NCBI GenBank assembly: GCA_020796225.1
Contig: CM036753.1
Coordinates: 68,480,365-68,544,364 of the forward strand
Direction: 5' to 3'
Length of the DNA stretch: 64,000 nt
Origin: Arion vulgaris
Lineage: Eukaryota > Mollusca > Gastropoda > Stylommatophora > Arionidae
The position numbers and the translations under genes were made by a program. Numbering within the stretch: the stretch's first letter is position 1; each line of letters begins with the position of its first letter. The notes under the pieces are model-generated. The model was not told where the DNA came from. It saw nothing but the letters and a program-made list of their open reading frames with translations, and ran no database searches. Below, in pieces: positions 1 through 10,539 of this stretch.

Positions 1-190
1 CATCAGACGTGTTCTGCTGCACCTCCCTGGTGTATGCGGAGGTGACTATAGAGTCCAATCCTAGAACACAATGCTCTACCACAGGTGGGGCACACATGAT
101 CAAGTCTAGACATGTGGGTGTTCTGTCTTTTCTTGTAGCTCGTTTTCTCTGTGCCTCGGCTGCACGGCTACTGTGAGCTATGCGAGTTCC
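1..190 (-). mobile_element. LINE 3' end with C2H2 zinc-finger tail (lineage Zf)
   Basis: On the minus strand this encodes a basic stretch followed by a C2H2 finger (CPTCGRALCSRIGLYSHLR, then IHQ), a tail found at the C-terminus of some endonuclease/reverse-transcriptase LINE proteins. The same segment recurs at 17610-17912 (+) and 58795-59750 (-). Only the last part of the element is present and it runs off the window edge. The match between copies is seen directly; LINE assignment is from family knowledge. Confidence 0.7.
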
Positions 191-234
191 TCTTGAAACT
201 ACACTTAAAATATAAAACAGTGTCCTGGAAATGT

Positions 235-890
235 TATTATACAGTACTGAGCGCTGGAAATCATCCACAACATCATACACACATTAGAGACATTAAAAAA
301 CTAAATGTTTAAGAAAAATTCAACAACATTTCTGGCCGAAATAGCAAATGAAGAGCTTCTTCTTCTTTTGTCGTCACACTGCTACCGAGTTGTTGCCCAG
401 TGTCGTGGTTTTCTGTTTTTGTCTTTCGCTGTTCTGGTGGCTTGTGTGATTGTTATTTTTGCTCTTTCACAGGATTCTGCTACGCCATCTAACCATCTTT
501 TCCGTGGTCTTCCTCTTGCCTTCTTTCCCGATGTTCTATTGTAGAAGACTCTGTATACTGTGGAGTTTGGATGCATTCTTATTAAGTGGTCAAACCACTT
601 CATTCTTTGTTGAATGAAGAACTATTCAAACAAACCAAAAAAACCAGCGTCATTGGAGACCATAGTTTTAAAAAAAAGACGACGATGAAAATGAATTGGC
701 AATGTATGCCGGTAGAGAGTGATATTGCGTAGGATAGTCTCCGATGGACCGTGAATGGGAAAAAACGTCTGGACGTCCAAAAGAAACAAGGAGAAGGACT
801 AAGTGAAGAGAGTTGAAAGATTGTGGCCTGACGTGAGAAACAATTTATAAAAAGACGGCAGAGAGGCATCAATGAAAATATCTTATGAAA
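235..890 (+). mobile_element. LINE C-terminal tail (lineage X), split by another LINE
   Basis: Conceptual reading gives a decayed reverse-transcriptase C-terminus resembling the copy at 54380-54833 (pattern W-IIHDIKH-METVQSKCL ... NEEL). It resumes after 620 with a rich basic tail (a SVIGD / RWTVNGK / RR type region). The reading frame is broken by stops and by a foreign LINE at 355-612. No upstream polymerase core is present, so this is a dead 5'-truncated copy. Confidence 0.55.
347..620 (-). mobile_element. 5'-truncated LINE tail inserted in lineage X LINE, with 8-bp target duplication
   Basis: Minus-strand peptide at 382-603 has the usual LINE tail layout: KWFDHLIRM, then ARGRPRKRWLDGV, then a charged end. 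A run of CTTCTTCTT on the plus strand marks its (GAA)n 3' tail. AATGAAGA flanks it at 347-354 and 613-620, a direct target duplication. It interrupts the plus-strand LINE on both sides, which makes it the younger of the two. Confidence 0.7.
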
Positions 891-901
891 ACCATGTGTC
901 A

Positions 902-1131
902 AACGTAACACTATTTTTTTAACCGATCCAGAAGCACTTGAGCTTTCAGCTCTTCGTCTCGGTGCCATGGACATTGTAACCCTTCGGTTCGGTGTCACGA
1001 ACACCCTAAATCTGGTGAATCTGTGGCTTTTCTGAAAATCCTGCGAAATTGAACCCGCACTCACAGGGAGCTTGTCACCCGTAGTCCATCGCACTACGAA
1101 CACGCTGGAGAGACGGGCAACGTAACACTAT
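902..1131 (-). mobile_element. SINE family A, complete, 13-bp target duplication
   Basis: tRNA-derived SINE of about 204 bp (915-1118) read on the minus strand. It has an A-box-like stretch (TTCGTAGTGCGATGGAC), a B box (GGTTCAATTTC), a tRNA-unrelated body ending CTTCTGGATCGG and a short A tail. AACGTAACACTAT is duplicated at 902-914 and 1119-1131. Three further copies lie at 25830, 27812 and 31772. Confidence 0.88.
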
Positions 1132-1189
1132 AAGGATATAGATAATTAGATCAGCACCGGCACCTTTCGATGAATTCTCCATAAAACAA

Positions 1190-1585
1190 ACAATTAACAA
1201 AATATTAACATTTGATAGATGGTTGATAGATGATAGAACCATCATCATTGCATTTCGGTGAATAATCATGTGTGCTCCGATCTCTTTCTTACACAGGAAG
1301 ATCTCAGTGACAGTGCACAAACTCCGTAGCACCGGCGAGGGTCACTGGTGTAATTGTTAAGATGGTGACGATATTTTTGCAGGAATTTAAATCTTTTCTG
1401 ATGAATTTTGCCCGGGCAACGACTTTCCAGCGTGTTCTCGATTTTGAACTGGCAAGGGTTCTTTTACGTGCTCATATTGAACACGGGACCTACGTTTTAT
1501 CGTCCATCTCCGATAGGATTAAGAACTCGATCTTGGATATCTACAAAATATCCAGATGGCTCTACGAGGATGATTCATTGTTAAT
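1190..1585 (-). mobile_element. SINE family C, 5'-truncated
   Basis: Matches the full-length copy at 44938-45396 from its central domain (ATCGGAGATGGACGATAAAA) to its 3' end (GAAGTGCAATGATGATGGTT-like), in reverse orientation. The tRNA-like head is missing. The plus-strand GATAGATGGTTGATAGATGA at the left corresponds to the (ATCA)-type tail of the family. Confidence 0.75.
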
Positions 1586-1661
1586 CAACTAACAGAGAGA
1601 TCTCATTATCAAACATAAAAAAAGAGACTCGTCATTTTTCGGGCGTCATGCGAAAATTTGG

Positions 1662-1844
1662 CTTAGAACCAGTGGCGGCGCGTGGTCATTTTTCTTTGTC
1701 AGGCCAGACACAAATTTTCGGAAACATCGTGGTTGTTGTAGTATTTACTATTATTTGTATATTCCTGGAAGTTATTCCCCCATTCCATTTATGGTGGGGC
1801 CGGGCCCCACTGACCTTTAATGACGAGCCACCCCTGCTTAGAAC
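1662..1844. mobile_element. hAT-type MITE, perfect 8-bp target duplication
   Basis: A 167-bp element (1670-1836) begins CAGTGGCGGCGCGTGGTCAT and ends ATGACGAGCCACCCCTG, so its ends are imperfect inverted repeats. CTTAGAAC flanks it at 1662-1669 and 1837-1844. An 8-bp duplication with CAG-type ends is characteristic of hAT transposons. There is no coding sequence, so it would need a transposase in trans. A longer relative lies at 58923-59701. Confidence 0.88.
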
Positions 1845-2149
1845 ACATATCGACAACCGAAATCAATGTAGGACGAAGACTGAGGGCGGAGAAAAATAAA
1901 ATTCTAGATAGTCTAATTTCATGGCACGAAAAATGTTATCATCCGAACTGGTCATCATCAAGATGTGCTATCTTCGCTTCGAAGGTTGACTGCCACGAAC
2001 TTCTAACATCCCCTGTCTCTTGCCTTGATGTTGCACTCTGTCATACTTTAAGTTGTCCATCTCTGGATGTTTCCTTCCCACTTGTATCTCGGATTCGTCT
2101 TGTTTGACGTCCTTCAACTTTCCTCTCTAACACCCCTCTTTCCGAACTT

Positions 2150-2490
2150 TACTAATTTTTTCTTTACTCTAATCCTCGTTTGGATCACATCGTCAGGATT
2201 AGAAGAGATTTATAGAACTTCCTTTTTGTGCGTTTCAGAAATAGTGTCACTCACTGCCTCTGTTATTTATGTGGTCCACCTTTTGCTTGAACGACCTTTT
2301 TCTTTGTATTCGCTGTATAGAAGTAGCGTTGTTCTTTGAGACGGACTGTCTGTTTGTAATCTGCACATGTTGCCGAACAATTTATTTTGTCGCTTTTTGA
2401 TGAGGTTTAGTATTGATATTGTAAACACGTTTTTCGTGATGTCTTCATTTCTAAATCGGTCTCTTTTTATACTCCCAGCATTCTGCGTAG
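2150..2490 (-). mobile_element. LINE C-terminal tail (lineage a)
   Basis: Aligns on the minus strand with the clearer copy at 8163-8555: matching blocks around the AGTCTC/ATTTCT...CATC and TTGTTCTTTGAGACGGAC regions encode the RD-F-RNEEI and QRA-LLRYSG-KARGR-type tail. Frames are broken. No target duplication was found. Confidence 0.55.
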
Positions 2491-2860
2491 GTAGTCTTCT
2501 TGTCTTCTGTTTAGTCTTCTTGTCTAGTCTTCTGTCCAGTCTTCTGTCCTGTCTAATAGTCTTCTGTCCAGTCTTCTAGTCTTCTGTTCAGTCTTCTGTC
2601 CAGTCTTCTTCTCTTCTGTCCAGTATTTTTCTGTCCAGTCTTCTGTCCAGTCTTCTGTCCAGTCTTCTAGTCTTCTGTTCAGTCTTCTGTCTAGTCTTCT
2701 TCTCTTCTGTCCAGTCTTTTTCTGTCCAGTCTTCTGTTCAGTCTTCTTGTCTTTTGTTTAGTCTTCTGTCCAGTCTTCTGGTCTTCTGTAAAGTCTTCTG
2801 TAAAGTCTTCTGTCCAGTCTTCTTTCAGTCTCCTGTCTCGTCTTACTGTCTTCTTTCCGT
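2490..2860. repeat. 12-bp minisatellite (TCTTCTGTCCAG)n, tract 1
   Basis: Degenerate tandem copies of a ~11-12 bp unit, TCTTCTGTCCAG, with variants such as TCTTCTTGTC and TCTTCTAG. The tract is almost purely pyrimidine on the plus strand. The same unit resumes at 3595-4140 after about 735 bp of other sequence. Apparent reading frames here are simple repeat translations. Confidence 0.9.
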
Positions 2861-3594
2861 ACTGTTTTTATTAATTACAGACGTTAGTGAAGATCCGTGA
2901 TCGCACACGCCAGTAGATGATGATTCACTTTTCAACACAGACAAAATGCTGGAGTGACACATTGAACATACTTTTCTCATACTCATTACAATAACCATCA
3001 CCGTGCGCTTTAAAGAATCTTGCTTCATACACAGTAAATCAGAACTGAACATTGCCCCAAGTTATGAAAGGATTCATTTTTCATATACGGATACAAAGCA
3101 AAATGAATGTGGCGAGAGTAAAATTAAGTTCTGGGATTTTCCCAAGTAAACACATATAAACCAATTCCACAAAAAAGATAGAAGAAAAGGTCAGTTTATC
3201 TGCCCAGACAAACTACAACATTTTGGGGCCAAAACATTGGGTTTTTTCCCCTTTAAAATAGAGTTATCTGGAACAGTGTTACAATGTGTATGTATCTACT
3301 CGTTTACAGGAGAGCGGTAAATATTGGAAGTTCTAGACGGACGAGTGGATTAGGCGAAATATCGTGTGTGTATGTGTGTGTGTGGGAAAGAGATCATGTG
3401 TGATTGGAGTGTGGATTACGTGATCTGAATCTATACTGACTTGGATTTGAAGACAGCGTTACGTGTGGCGTCTTGCCAGTTAGAGTTTTTAATTTTCCAC
3501 ATTCTACAAGTTTCCATCCATGGTTTAATCGCACTTGGCATGATGTTGTAGTTCGTTCGGTTTATTACTTTTCTTAGTGTCAATGCTTCTAGAC
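2861..3594. other. Stretch without recognisable features
   Basis: I see no coding domain, RNA gene or match to the window's repeat families. It contains one short (TG)n run near 3370 and separates the two tracts of the 12-bp minisatellite. Confidence 0.5.
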
Positions 3595-4140
3595 AGTTCT
3601 CTTGTCTTCTGTCCAGTCGTCGTGTCTTCTATCAGGTCTTCTTGTCTTCTGTCCTGTCTTCTGTCCAGTCCTCTTGTCTTCTGTCCAGTCTTTGTGTCTT
3701 CAGTGCAGGCTTCTGTACAGTCTTCTATCTGTCCTGTCTTCTGACCAGTCTTCTGTCCAGTCTTCTTGCCTTATGACCTGTCTTCTATTCTGTCCTGTCT
3801 TCTGTTTAGTCATCTGTCCAGCCTTCTGTCTAGTCTTCTTATCCTAGGTCCAGTCATTCTGTCTTCTGTTTAGTCATCTATCCAGTCTTCTGGCCAGTCT
3901 TTGTGTCTTCTGTACAGCCTTCTAATCTTCTGTGACGTCTTTTGCTTTGTCTTCTGTCCAGTTTTCTATTCAGTATTCTTGACTTCTGTCCAGTCTTTTG
4001 TTTTATGTCTTGTTTTCTGTCCAATATTGTCTCGGTGAAGTTGTTTTTATCTTCTTCCCAGTATTTGTGTCTTTGATTCAATGTTCCTAACCTTCTTCCA
4101 ATCTTCTTGCTAGTCGTTTGTCCAGTCTTCCTGTTATTTT
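3595..4140. repeat. 12-bp minisatellite (TCTTCTGTCCAG)n, tract 2
   Basis: Continuation of the unit at 2490-2860 with more drift toward the right end (TCTTCTTGCC, TCTTTTGTTT). Any open frame across it is a product of the repeat. Confidence 0.88.
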
Positions 4141-4735
4141 AGTATTGTTATTTGTCTGTATTTATGTTTGTCTGTCGGTCGGGCGGATGGTCCTCCGCTC
4201 TTCCATCCATCCATAGATTCAACCATCAGTCCGCCCGCCCGACACGTCTACTCGTCTACTTGCCAATATCTATTTATTTATTCATATATCTATGTCTTAA
4301 TAGGGTACCGGGATAGAGGTAAATTTCTATCACAGGAGATGTAAGACGCCTCCTTCCCCCAGCGAGTCTACGGGACACCTTTGAGAAAAATGGAATAGCC
4401 TTTAAGAAACAGCTCCAAAGTACTCCACCAGCAGGATAACGTGAGTCCGTGGAAGCAAGTAGTGGATGAATGCGGGTGCAATCGGCAGAATGTCCATGAT
4501 TATTGTCTAAACACTCCATGGTTGGCAGATGACCTACGTAGAGACAATGGCTACGGTCATGGATCAGAATGGTCGCTGCCAGGAAGGAAAGCAATGGCAG
4601 ATTGTCTTCTAATAAGATGCCTAGACAAAACTAACATTAATAGGAAATACAACGTTGTCAGAGAAGAGAACAAATAGTTATAACCTGACGAAACTCACAA
4701 TCAACAGAAACTAGTTGTTGATACAAAAAAAATTT
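4141..4735. other. Stretch without recognisable features
   Basis: There are short overlapping open frames on both strands around 4274-4677, but neither gives a domain I recognise, and codon phase does not continue outside them. A few (CATC)/(CCAT) units occur near 4205. Confidence 0.4.
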
Positions 4736-4737
4736 GA

Positions 4738-4960
4738 GAAACTTGAAGTACTTTGGACATATACAATGATATGAGTGGCATAAAAAGACCATTATGAAAG
4801 GAGGCATCCCGGAAAGAAGAGAAAAGATAGATCAGGAAGAAAATAAATTCAGAATGTGACTGATGATTTGAGCATGACGACAGCAGAGATAGGACATCAG
4901 GCCTACGAGAGAGAGAGCACTTCTGAAGGATTGTAAGTGTGGCAATGTTCTGCTACATCG
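4738..4960 (+). mobile_element. LINE C-terminal tail (lineage L)
   Basis: Frame-broken translation gives LKYFGHI, then IMKGGIPERR, then a charged helix and REREHF, followed by a GTGGCAATGTTCTGC 3' motif. The same order appears at 14174-14545 (-) and 63355-63600 (+). This is the tail that follows the reverse transcriptase in several LINE lineages; the catalytic part is absent. Confidence 0.65.
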
Positions 4961-5840
4961 AAAGACAACAAATGGTTTATGCATTTAATGAGAATGAAAT
5001 ACAACCAACCACCAATAACAGCATACAATAAAAGAGATCGGGTACTAGAGCTAAGGAAGACCAAGAAAAAGATGAATAGACAATATCAAGACCACACTAC
5101 ATAAACACGGATATAACACAACAGGGCGACTCATCTGGCCCTAGAACGCAAATTAAAGCTCCCATCCCTATGCTTAACGACAAGAGTGGACAGCCAACTC
5201 CATCTCCACCTGGGAATTGACAATAGACAATAAATAGATAGTTCTGCTTACAACAAACCAACCTTGTATTAGATGATAATACTTTCTTCTATCATCCGAA
5301 TTCTTTGTTTCTCCACTTTATCATCTACTGCGACTTGAATCTCTTTTCATTTCCTATCAGCATCTACTTCCAGAGCTTGTGCTTTAAACCCCATGCTGCC
5401 ACTTACTGATAATATCTAGTACATGCGCTTCTATTCGTTAAGGCAAGGAGGATGAGCGCAAGGATGCCACCCCCTGAAAAACGATATTTTGGTGACACAG
5501 TTTTATGCAAATCTGGTTTCTCTATTTCTGCGTAGTAAACTAACAACTCTACAATTTTTAAAATTCATTTCCCCCCTCCTGGAACATTTTGTGTGGACGC
5601 TCATGATCCATCATTCTTTTTCGTCTTCTTCTGCGTTCGCCCGTTGTGAATTCAGCTGTAGTCAGGTATGGCGCTTCTGACTGATTTTTGCATGAAGGCA
5701 GGCGTTCCTTATCAGTGTCCCCCGCCATACATGCCTGCTTTCTCCGAATTCATTATTCGAAGTCATCCATTATTTCATGTAAGCTCATGAATGTCAGCTA
5801 ATCAGACGAAAATCTTCATTACTCATACATACATATATCG
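4961..5840. other. Stretch without recognisable features
   Basis: About 880 bp with no domain, RNA gene, tandem array or match to the other repeats in the window that I could find. Confidence 0.4.
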
Positions 5841-5842
5841 TA

Positions 5843-6390
5843 GCCTCCGATGACATACGGCCCGCAGGCTCAGGTACACATTGTAGAAAAGATGCCCATC
5901 GCGTGATCCCGCATTCCAGTATTGTTGTATAAAGACGCATTCGTGTTAAAAAGAACACATCATTCTAAATCAAGGTTATATTATGTAACAAATTTAGTGT
6001 AACACTAATGATTTTCAGTATTATTCATATTTCTCATTAATAAAAAAAAAAAGGGTTTTAAAGCCGAAGGATTGACTTATTGCACCGGGTTTTACCCCAT
6101 ATGGCTCGGTCCTTCTCCGCAGAAATGGCACGCCACCTGCCGAGAGTATTGCACAAAGCACGAACTCCGTAGCTCCGGCAATAATCCTAGGGGTTTCTGG
6201 AAAAAACTGCACTCGTGAACAGAAGGTCGCGGTCCGGATTCGAACCCACGACCTTCGACTCGCAAGGCAAAGGGCTTAACCACTCAGCCACAGAGACCCC
6301 CATTTCTCATTAATAAATAAGTGTGGACTCATAGAATTTAGTAAAATTGCAAAAAAAAGCTTACAGTGTTCTATTAAACATATACAAAAA
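5843..6390 (+). mobile_element. LINE 3' region (lineage K), split by SINE B
   Basis: Matches the 3' region following the LINE C-terminus at 44190-44830: shared blocks include CCAGTATTGTTGTATA-like, TTATATTATGTAACAA-like and AGTGTTCTATTAAACAT sequences. The two halves (5843-6044 and 6302-6390) are separated by a SINE insertion. No coding part remains. Confidence 0.65.
6029..6317 (-). mobile_element. SINE family B, complete, 16-bp target duplication
   Basis: Minus-strand SINE (about 6045-6301) with a class II tRNA-like head: A box TGGCTGAGTGG, B box GGTTCGAATCC. The body contains CCTAGGATTATTGCCGGAGC and it ends with a GGGTTTTAAAGCC-like tail and A run (plus-strand TTTTAAAG/CC). ATTTCTCATTAATAAA is duplicated at 6029-6044 and 6302-6317. 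It sits inside the 3' region of an older LINE. Confidence 0.9.
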
Positions 6391-6756
6391 CCAGCCCCCA
6401 TTAGACAGTAATTTTGGATTTCCCTTATGAGCTATTCGGCCTTATGTTGCTGGGGGCCACGATATCTATAGACATATATAAATATGTGCCGTGCGTGTAT
6501 AATATACATATATATATGCGAGTCACCAGTCACAGTTACTTTTCACGAAATAATATATTGACAAAGAAATTAACACACAAATGTCTTGTCTAAGGTCATT
6601 GCAACCTAGCTGGACAAGTGCATCGTTGGTTTTCCCCATAATTCCTGGCAGACGACGGAAGTAGTATCTCAAGACAACCTGTCGTCGTTAAGGAAGTAAC
6701 GGAACAGTCTAGACGCAGTACTCATAAAATATATCACCAGTAGCTGATATCCTACT
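6391..6756. other. Stretch without recognisable features
   Basis: AT-rich sequence with short ATATAT runs near 6505. No domain, SINE or tandem array was recognised before the microsatellite. Confidence 0.4.
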
Positions 6757-6771
6757 ATGACTGATTATTTC

Positions 6772-6818
<47 letters not shown>

Positions 6819-7275
6819 CATCCATCCATCCATCATCCTCCATCCCTCATCCATCCATCCATCCATCCATCCATCCATCCATCCATCCATCCATCCATCC
6901 ATCCATCCATCCATCCATCCATCCATCCATCCATCCATCCATCCATCCATCCATCCATCCATCCATCCATCCATCCATCCATCCATCCATCCATCCATCC
7001 ATCCATCCATCCATCCATCCATCCATCCATCCATCCATCCATCCATCCATCCATCCATCCATCCATCCATCCATCCATCCATCCATCCATCCATCCATCC
7101 ATCCATCCATCCATCCATCCATCCATCCATCCATCCATCCATCCATCCATCCATCCATCCATCCATCCATCCATCCATCCATCCATCCATCCATCCATCC
7201 ATCCATCCATCCATCCATCCATCCATCCATCCATCCATCCATCCATCCATCCATCCATCCATCCATCCATCATCC
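6772..7275. repeat. (TATC)n then (ATCC)n microsatellite
   Basis: A (CTAT)n run from about 6772 to 6817 switches to (CCAT)n, broken once by CATCCTCCATCCCTC near 6833-6850, then continues almost perfectly to 7272. Roughly 105 uninterrupted tetranucleotide units are present. Long open frames through it (HPSI or DGWM repeats) are artefacts of the 4-bp period. Confidence 0.98.
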
Positions 7276-7475
7276 ATCATCATCCTACAACCCTCATCCC
7301 ACCCTCACCCCCCCGACCCTCCATCGAGTCTATCCGTCTATCCGTCGATCCCCCGTTTCCGTCTCCTGTCCGTCCGTCCGTCTCCGTCCGTCCGTCCCTC
7401 TGTCCGTCCGCCCGTCCGTCCGCCCGTCCCTCTCCGCCTGGCTGTCCGCCCGCCCGCCCGTCCGCCCGTTGAACC
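7276..7475. repeat. Degenerate (CCGT)n / CCCG-rich repeat
   Basis: Flanking the (ATCC)n array is a decayed tetranucleotide region of GTCCGTCC and GTCCGCCC units (7365-7470), which looks like a mutated edge of the same expansion. No gene is seen. Confidence 0.8.
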
Positions 7476-7735
7476 TTAGTGTGATCACGAATTTTGGAAC
7501 GAACTATATCAGAGCATGTAGACCAACAAACACAACAAATAAGAGACAACTCCTATCGGAGAATTCAAGTTACTAATATGACGTCAGATATTCTCATAAG
7601 AACTGTTTATAGGCGTTAGACGTTTATGTACCCCAGATCCCATAAGTCCCGTGATGCCTACTTCCATTATGTTCTTGTTATTTGTATCCTTGATTACTTC
7701 AATGTATTTATTCGCTGGCTCTCATTTCTACATTC

Positions 7736-7998
7736 GCCGGTGTGTTGCCGGGGCCCATGGGAGAGCAAAAACAGTAACACTGCGACCTACCAGGCATGTC
7801 GTAAGAGGCGACGGTTGCAGTGGCCTAGGAAGCTACCTAGTAAATAAAGTGCGTCGCAGATATCGGATGTGCTAGCCTACTTGTATGCGCATAACTGGCA
7901 CAACGTACAATCGCTCTTAGATCACATACAATCACAAAGAGAGGTTTAAAAAGCAGTCGATATGGATTGTTCACAGAAGAAGAAGAAGAGGTTCTATC
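7736..7998 (+). mobile_element. SINE family R2
   Basis: Begins GTGTGTTGCCGGGGCCCATG and carries the family's core CATGTCGTAAGAGGCGAC, then AGTAAATAAAGTGCGTCGCA and ACTGGCACAACGTACAATCG. It ends in (GAA)n. No clear B box is present, so the promoter type is uncertain. TCTACATT-like flanks suggest a short target duplication, but it is weak. Confidence 0.75.
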
Positions 7999-8150
7999 TA
8001 CATTATTTGGAGTTCTATGTCCGATTTTATAGGGGGATCCCGAACAATAAAGACACCCCATTCAACGTTAATTTTGTTTTATATGTTATATTAGGAGTAA
8101 ATCGATTTGTGTTAACCAAGGAACAAAGAATTATTAATCACCAGAACATG

Positions 8151-8567
8151 TCATTAAATTATCCTTCAATATAGAAATGATTATATAACACGACATCAAG
8201 ATTTCTTGGTCTTCTTTTTTCTCTCAATCCTGTTGTGCCTCACAGCGTCAGGAGAATAAGAGATTTCTAGAACGGGCCCTTATGTGCGCTTCATAAACAG
8301 TGTTTTTCGTCGCTTCTGTTATCTCTGAATTGCACCTTTTACGTGTCCTACCTCTTGCTTTGTATCCACTGTATCGGAGTAACATTGCTCTTTGAGGCGC
8401 ACCGTCTGTTGGCAATCTGCTTATGTGGCCGAAGCATTTAATTTGCTGTTTCTTGATGAAGTTCAGTTCTGATATTGTACCCACTTTTTTCCCCCTGATT
8501 TCTTCATTTCTAAACCAGTCTCTTCTTGTTACTCCTAGCATTCTGTGTAGACATTTCATTAAATTAT
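8151..8567 (-). mobile_element. LINE C-terminal tail (lineage a), 12-bp target duplication
   Basis: The minus-strand 109-residue open frame (8248-8577) reads RRDWFRNEEIRGKKVGTISE, then KCFGHISRLP, then KARGRTRKR and a charged end. This is the post-polymerase tail of a LINE protein. TCATTAAATTAT flanks it at 8151-8162 and 8556-8567. The insert is only ~393 bp, so it was 5'-truncated at integration. Confidence 0.75.
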
Positions 8568-8757
8568 TGTATAACATGGCGTAACGGATTTGTTACGCTT
8601 GGCAATATTGTTATGAATACAAACCATACAGTTGTTGAGATCCCTATATATTGATTGCCTTGATTTCCCCATACTTGGGAAAACAACTCTTCATCTGCAG
8701 AACTCGAGACAACTCTCCGAAAGTGCGCAAAGTAAAAACTAGTTAAATACATTAACT

Positions 8758-9040
8758 TGTAAAGTGTCTCTGTGACGTAGAGGTAGAGTGCTCACCTCTC
8801 GCTTGTAATGGGATTGGCTCATTCCCGGCATGGAGCGATCGGGATATTTTTCCAGAGTACTCTGATCTAAATGTAGGTGAGATCAAGTTCTTAGTCCTAT
8901 CGGAGTTAAGCGTAGATCCATTATTGAATTTGAGCACGTCAAAGAACCATTAGCAGCTGAAAATTGATAAAAATAGACTACAAAGCAGCTGGTCGGGTAA
9001 AATTCGTTTTAAAAAAAGTTAAAAAATAACACAAACTACG
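8758..9040 (+). mobile_element. SINE family C, 3'-incomplete
   Basis: Starts with the tRNA-like head GTCTCTGTGACGTAGAGG and proceeds through GATCAAGTTCTTAGTCCTAT to the AGCTGGTCGGGTAAAATT block. It then loses similarity. The 3' half found in the copy at 44938 is missing. Confidence 0.75.
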
Positions 9041-9044
9041 CTCT

Positions 9045-9115
9045 AAGACATTACGAGCAACACAGAGTGGTTTTTAAGTGGTGAATGTACACCGAAGGAA
9101 GAAGAAGAAGATAAT
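9045..9115 (+). mobile_element. SINE family R2, 3' tail only
   Basis: The sequence CAGAGTGGTTTTTAAGTGG, then AAGGAAGAAGAAG, matches the last ~70 bp of family R2. The rest of the element is absent, as expected for a severe 5' truncation. Confidence 0.55.
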
Positions 9116-9159
9116 TAAATTGTACCTACTATACACTTTCACACCACGATCACTTTACT

Positions 9160-10097
9160 TCACTCAGACAATACCACATACATCTTACCTCATCATATGA
9201 TTTCACTCTGATCATTTGCCAAGCTCGGTCACCAGACAATACCACATACATCTTACCTCATCATATGATTTCACTCTGATCATTTGCCAAGCTCGGTCAC
9301 CAGACAATACCACATACATCTACCTCATTATATGATTTCACTCTGATCATTTGCCAAGCTCGGTCACCAGACAATACCACATACATCTTACCTCATCATA
9401 TGATTTCACTCTGATCATTTGCCAAGCCTCAAGACAATACCAATCTACATCATATGATTCACTCTGATCATTGCAGCTCGTCACAGAAATACCACATACA
9501 TCTTACCTCATCATATGATTTCACTCTGATCATTTGCCAAGCTCGGTCACCAGACAATACCACATACATCTTACCTCATCATATGATTTCACTCTGATCA
9601 TTTGCCAAGCTCGGTCACTCAGACAATACCACATACATCTTACCTCATCATATGATTTCACTCTGATCATTTGCCAAGCTCGGTCACCAGACAATACCAC
9701 ATACATCTTACCTCATTATATGATTTCACTCTGATCATTTGCCAAGCTCGGTCACCAGACAATACCACATACATCTTACCTCATCATATGATTTCACTCT
9801 GATCATTTGCCAAGCTCGGTCACTCAGACAATACCACATACATCTTACCTCATTATATGATTTCACTCTGATCATTTGCCAAGCTCGGTCACCAGACAAT
9901 ACCACATACATCTTACCTCATCATATGATTTCACTCTGATCATTTGCCAAGCTCGGTCACTCAGACAATACCACATACATCTTACCTCATCATATGATTT
10001 CACTCTGATCATTTGCCAAGCTCGGTCACTCAGACAATACCACATACATCTTCCTCATCATATGATTTCACTCTGATCATTTGCCAAGCTCGGTCAC
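9160..10097. repeat. 68-bp tandem array, about 14 copies
   Basis: Unit begins ACCAGACAATACCACATACA and ends ATTTGCCAAGCTCGGTC, about 68 bp. Most copies are near-identical. One copy around 9425-9490 is heavily deleted. Variants alternate between CACCAGACA and CACTCAGACA at the unit junction, and between TCATCATATG and TCATTATATG. The 66-residue open frames are repeat artefacts. Confidence 0.97.
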
Positions 10098-10535
10098 AAT
10101 GGCCACATAATTGGCAATTTCTCTGAACAAAGATCACAGTCTCACAAAGTAGAAACTGTCATTGTCACAGTTTCCTAGCGTCACAGACGCTTACCAACAT
10201 AGCCTTTGCATTATTCAGTTGTTTCTTGACATTATTTCAACTTTGACTTTCAAAGATTTGACTAAATCATTTCCCTTTGATCAACATTTGTTTAGTAATT
10301 CATAGTTATCTTTCTTTTTCAAATTTTGTGGTCTATTGTTTTGTTTTAAAGGATGGGTAATTGTGTGTGTGTTTTAATTAATTATCTTGTTTAGCTCATA
10401 GGCCGCAGTGTATAGACATTTTTAATAATCACCCGGAGCTTGTCAAAATTGATTGACGGAACGAATGTGTGTCTCTGGTTGCCGCTTCTTATTCCTGTCA
10501 TATAAATAAATACCATTTTCCGTAGCCTTTTCAGA
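10098..10535. other. Stretch without recognisable features
   Basis: About 440 bp following the 68-bp array, T-rich in places, with no recognisable domain or repeat match. Confidence 0.4.
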
Positions 10536-10539
10536 CCTT

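Noticed and set aside
6180..6300. Genuine tRNA gene on the minus strand
   Set aside because: Only A and B boxes are present; no acceptor stem closes, and the same head recurs fused to a SINE body in several places.
6757..7479. 240-codon open frame of HPSI repeats and matching DGWM frames on the other strand
   Set aside because: Both are translations of the (ATCC)n array; a 4-bp period without stops stays open in every frame.
9160..10097. CRISPR-like array
   Set aside because: The 68-bp units are contiguous with no unique spacers, and the context is a eukaryotic genome.
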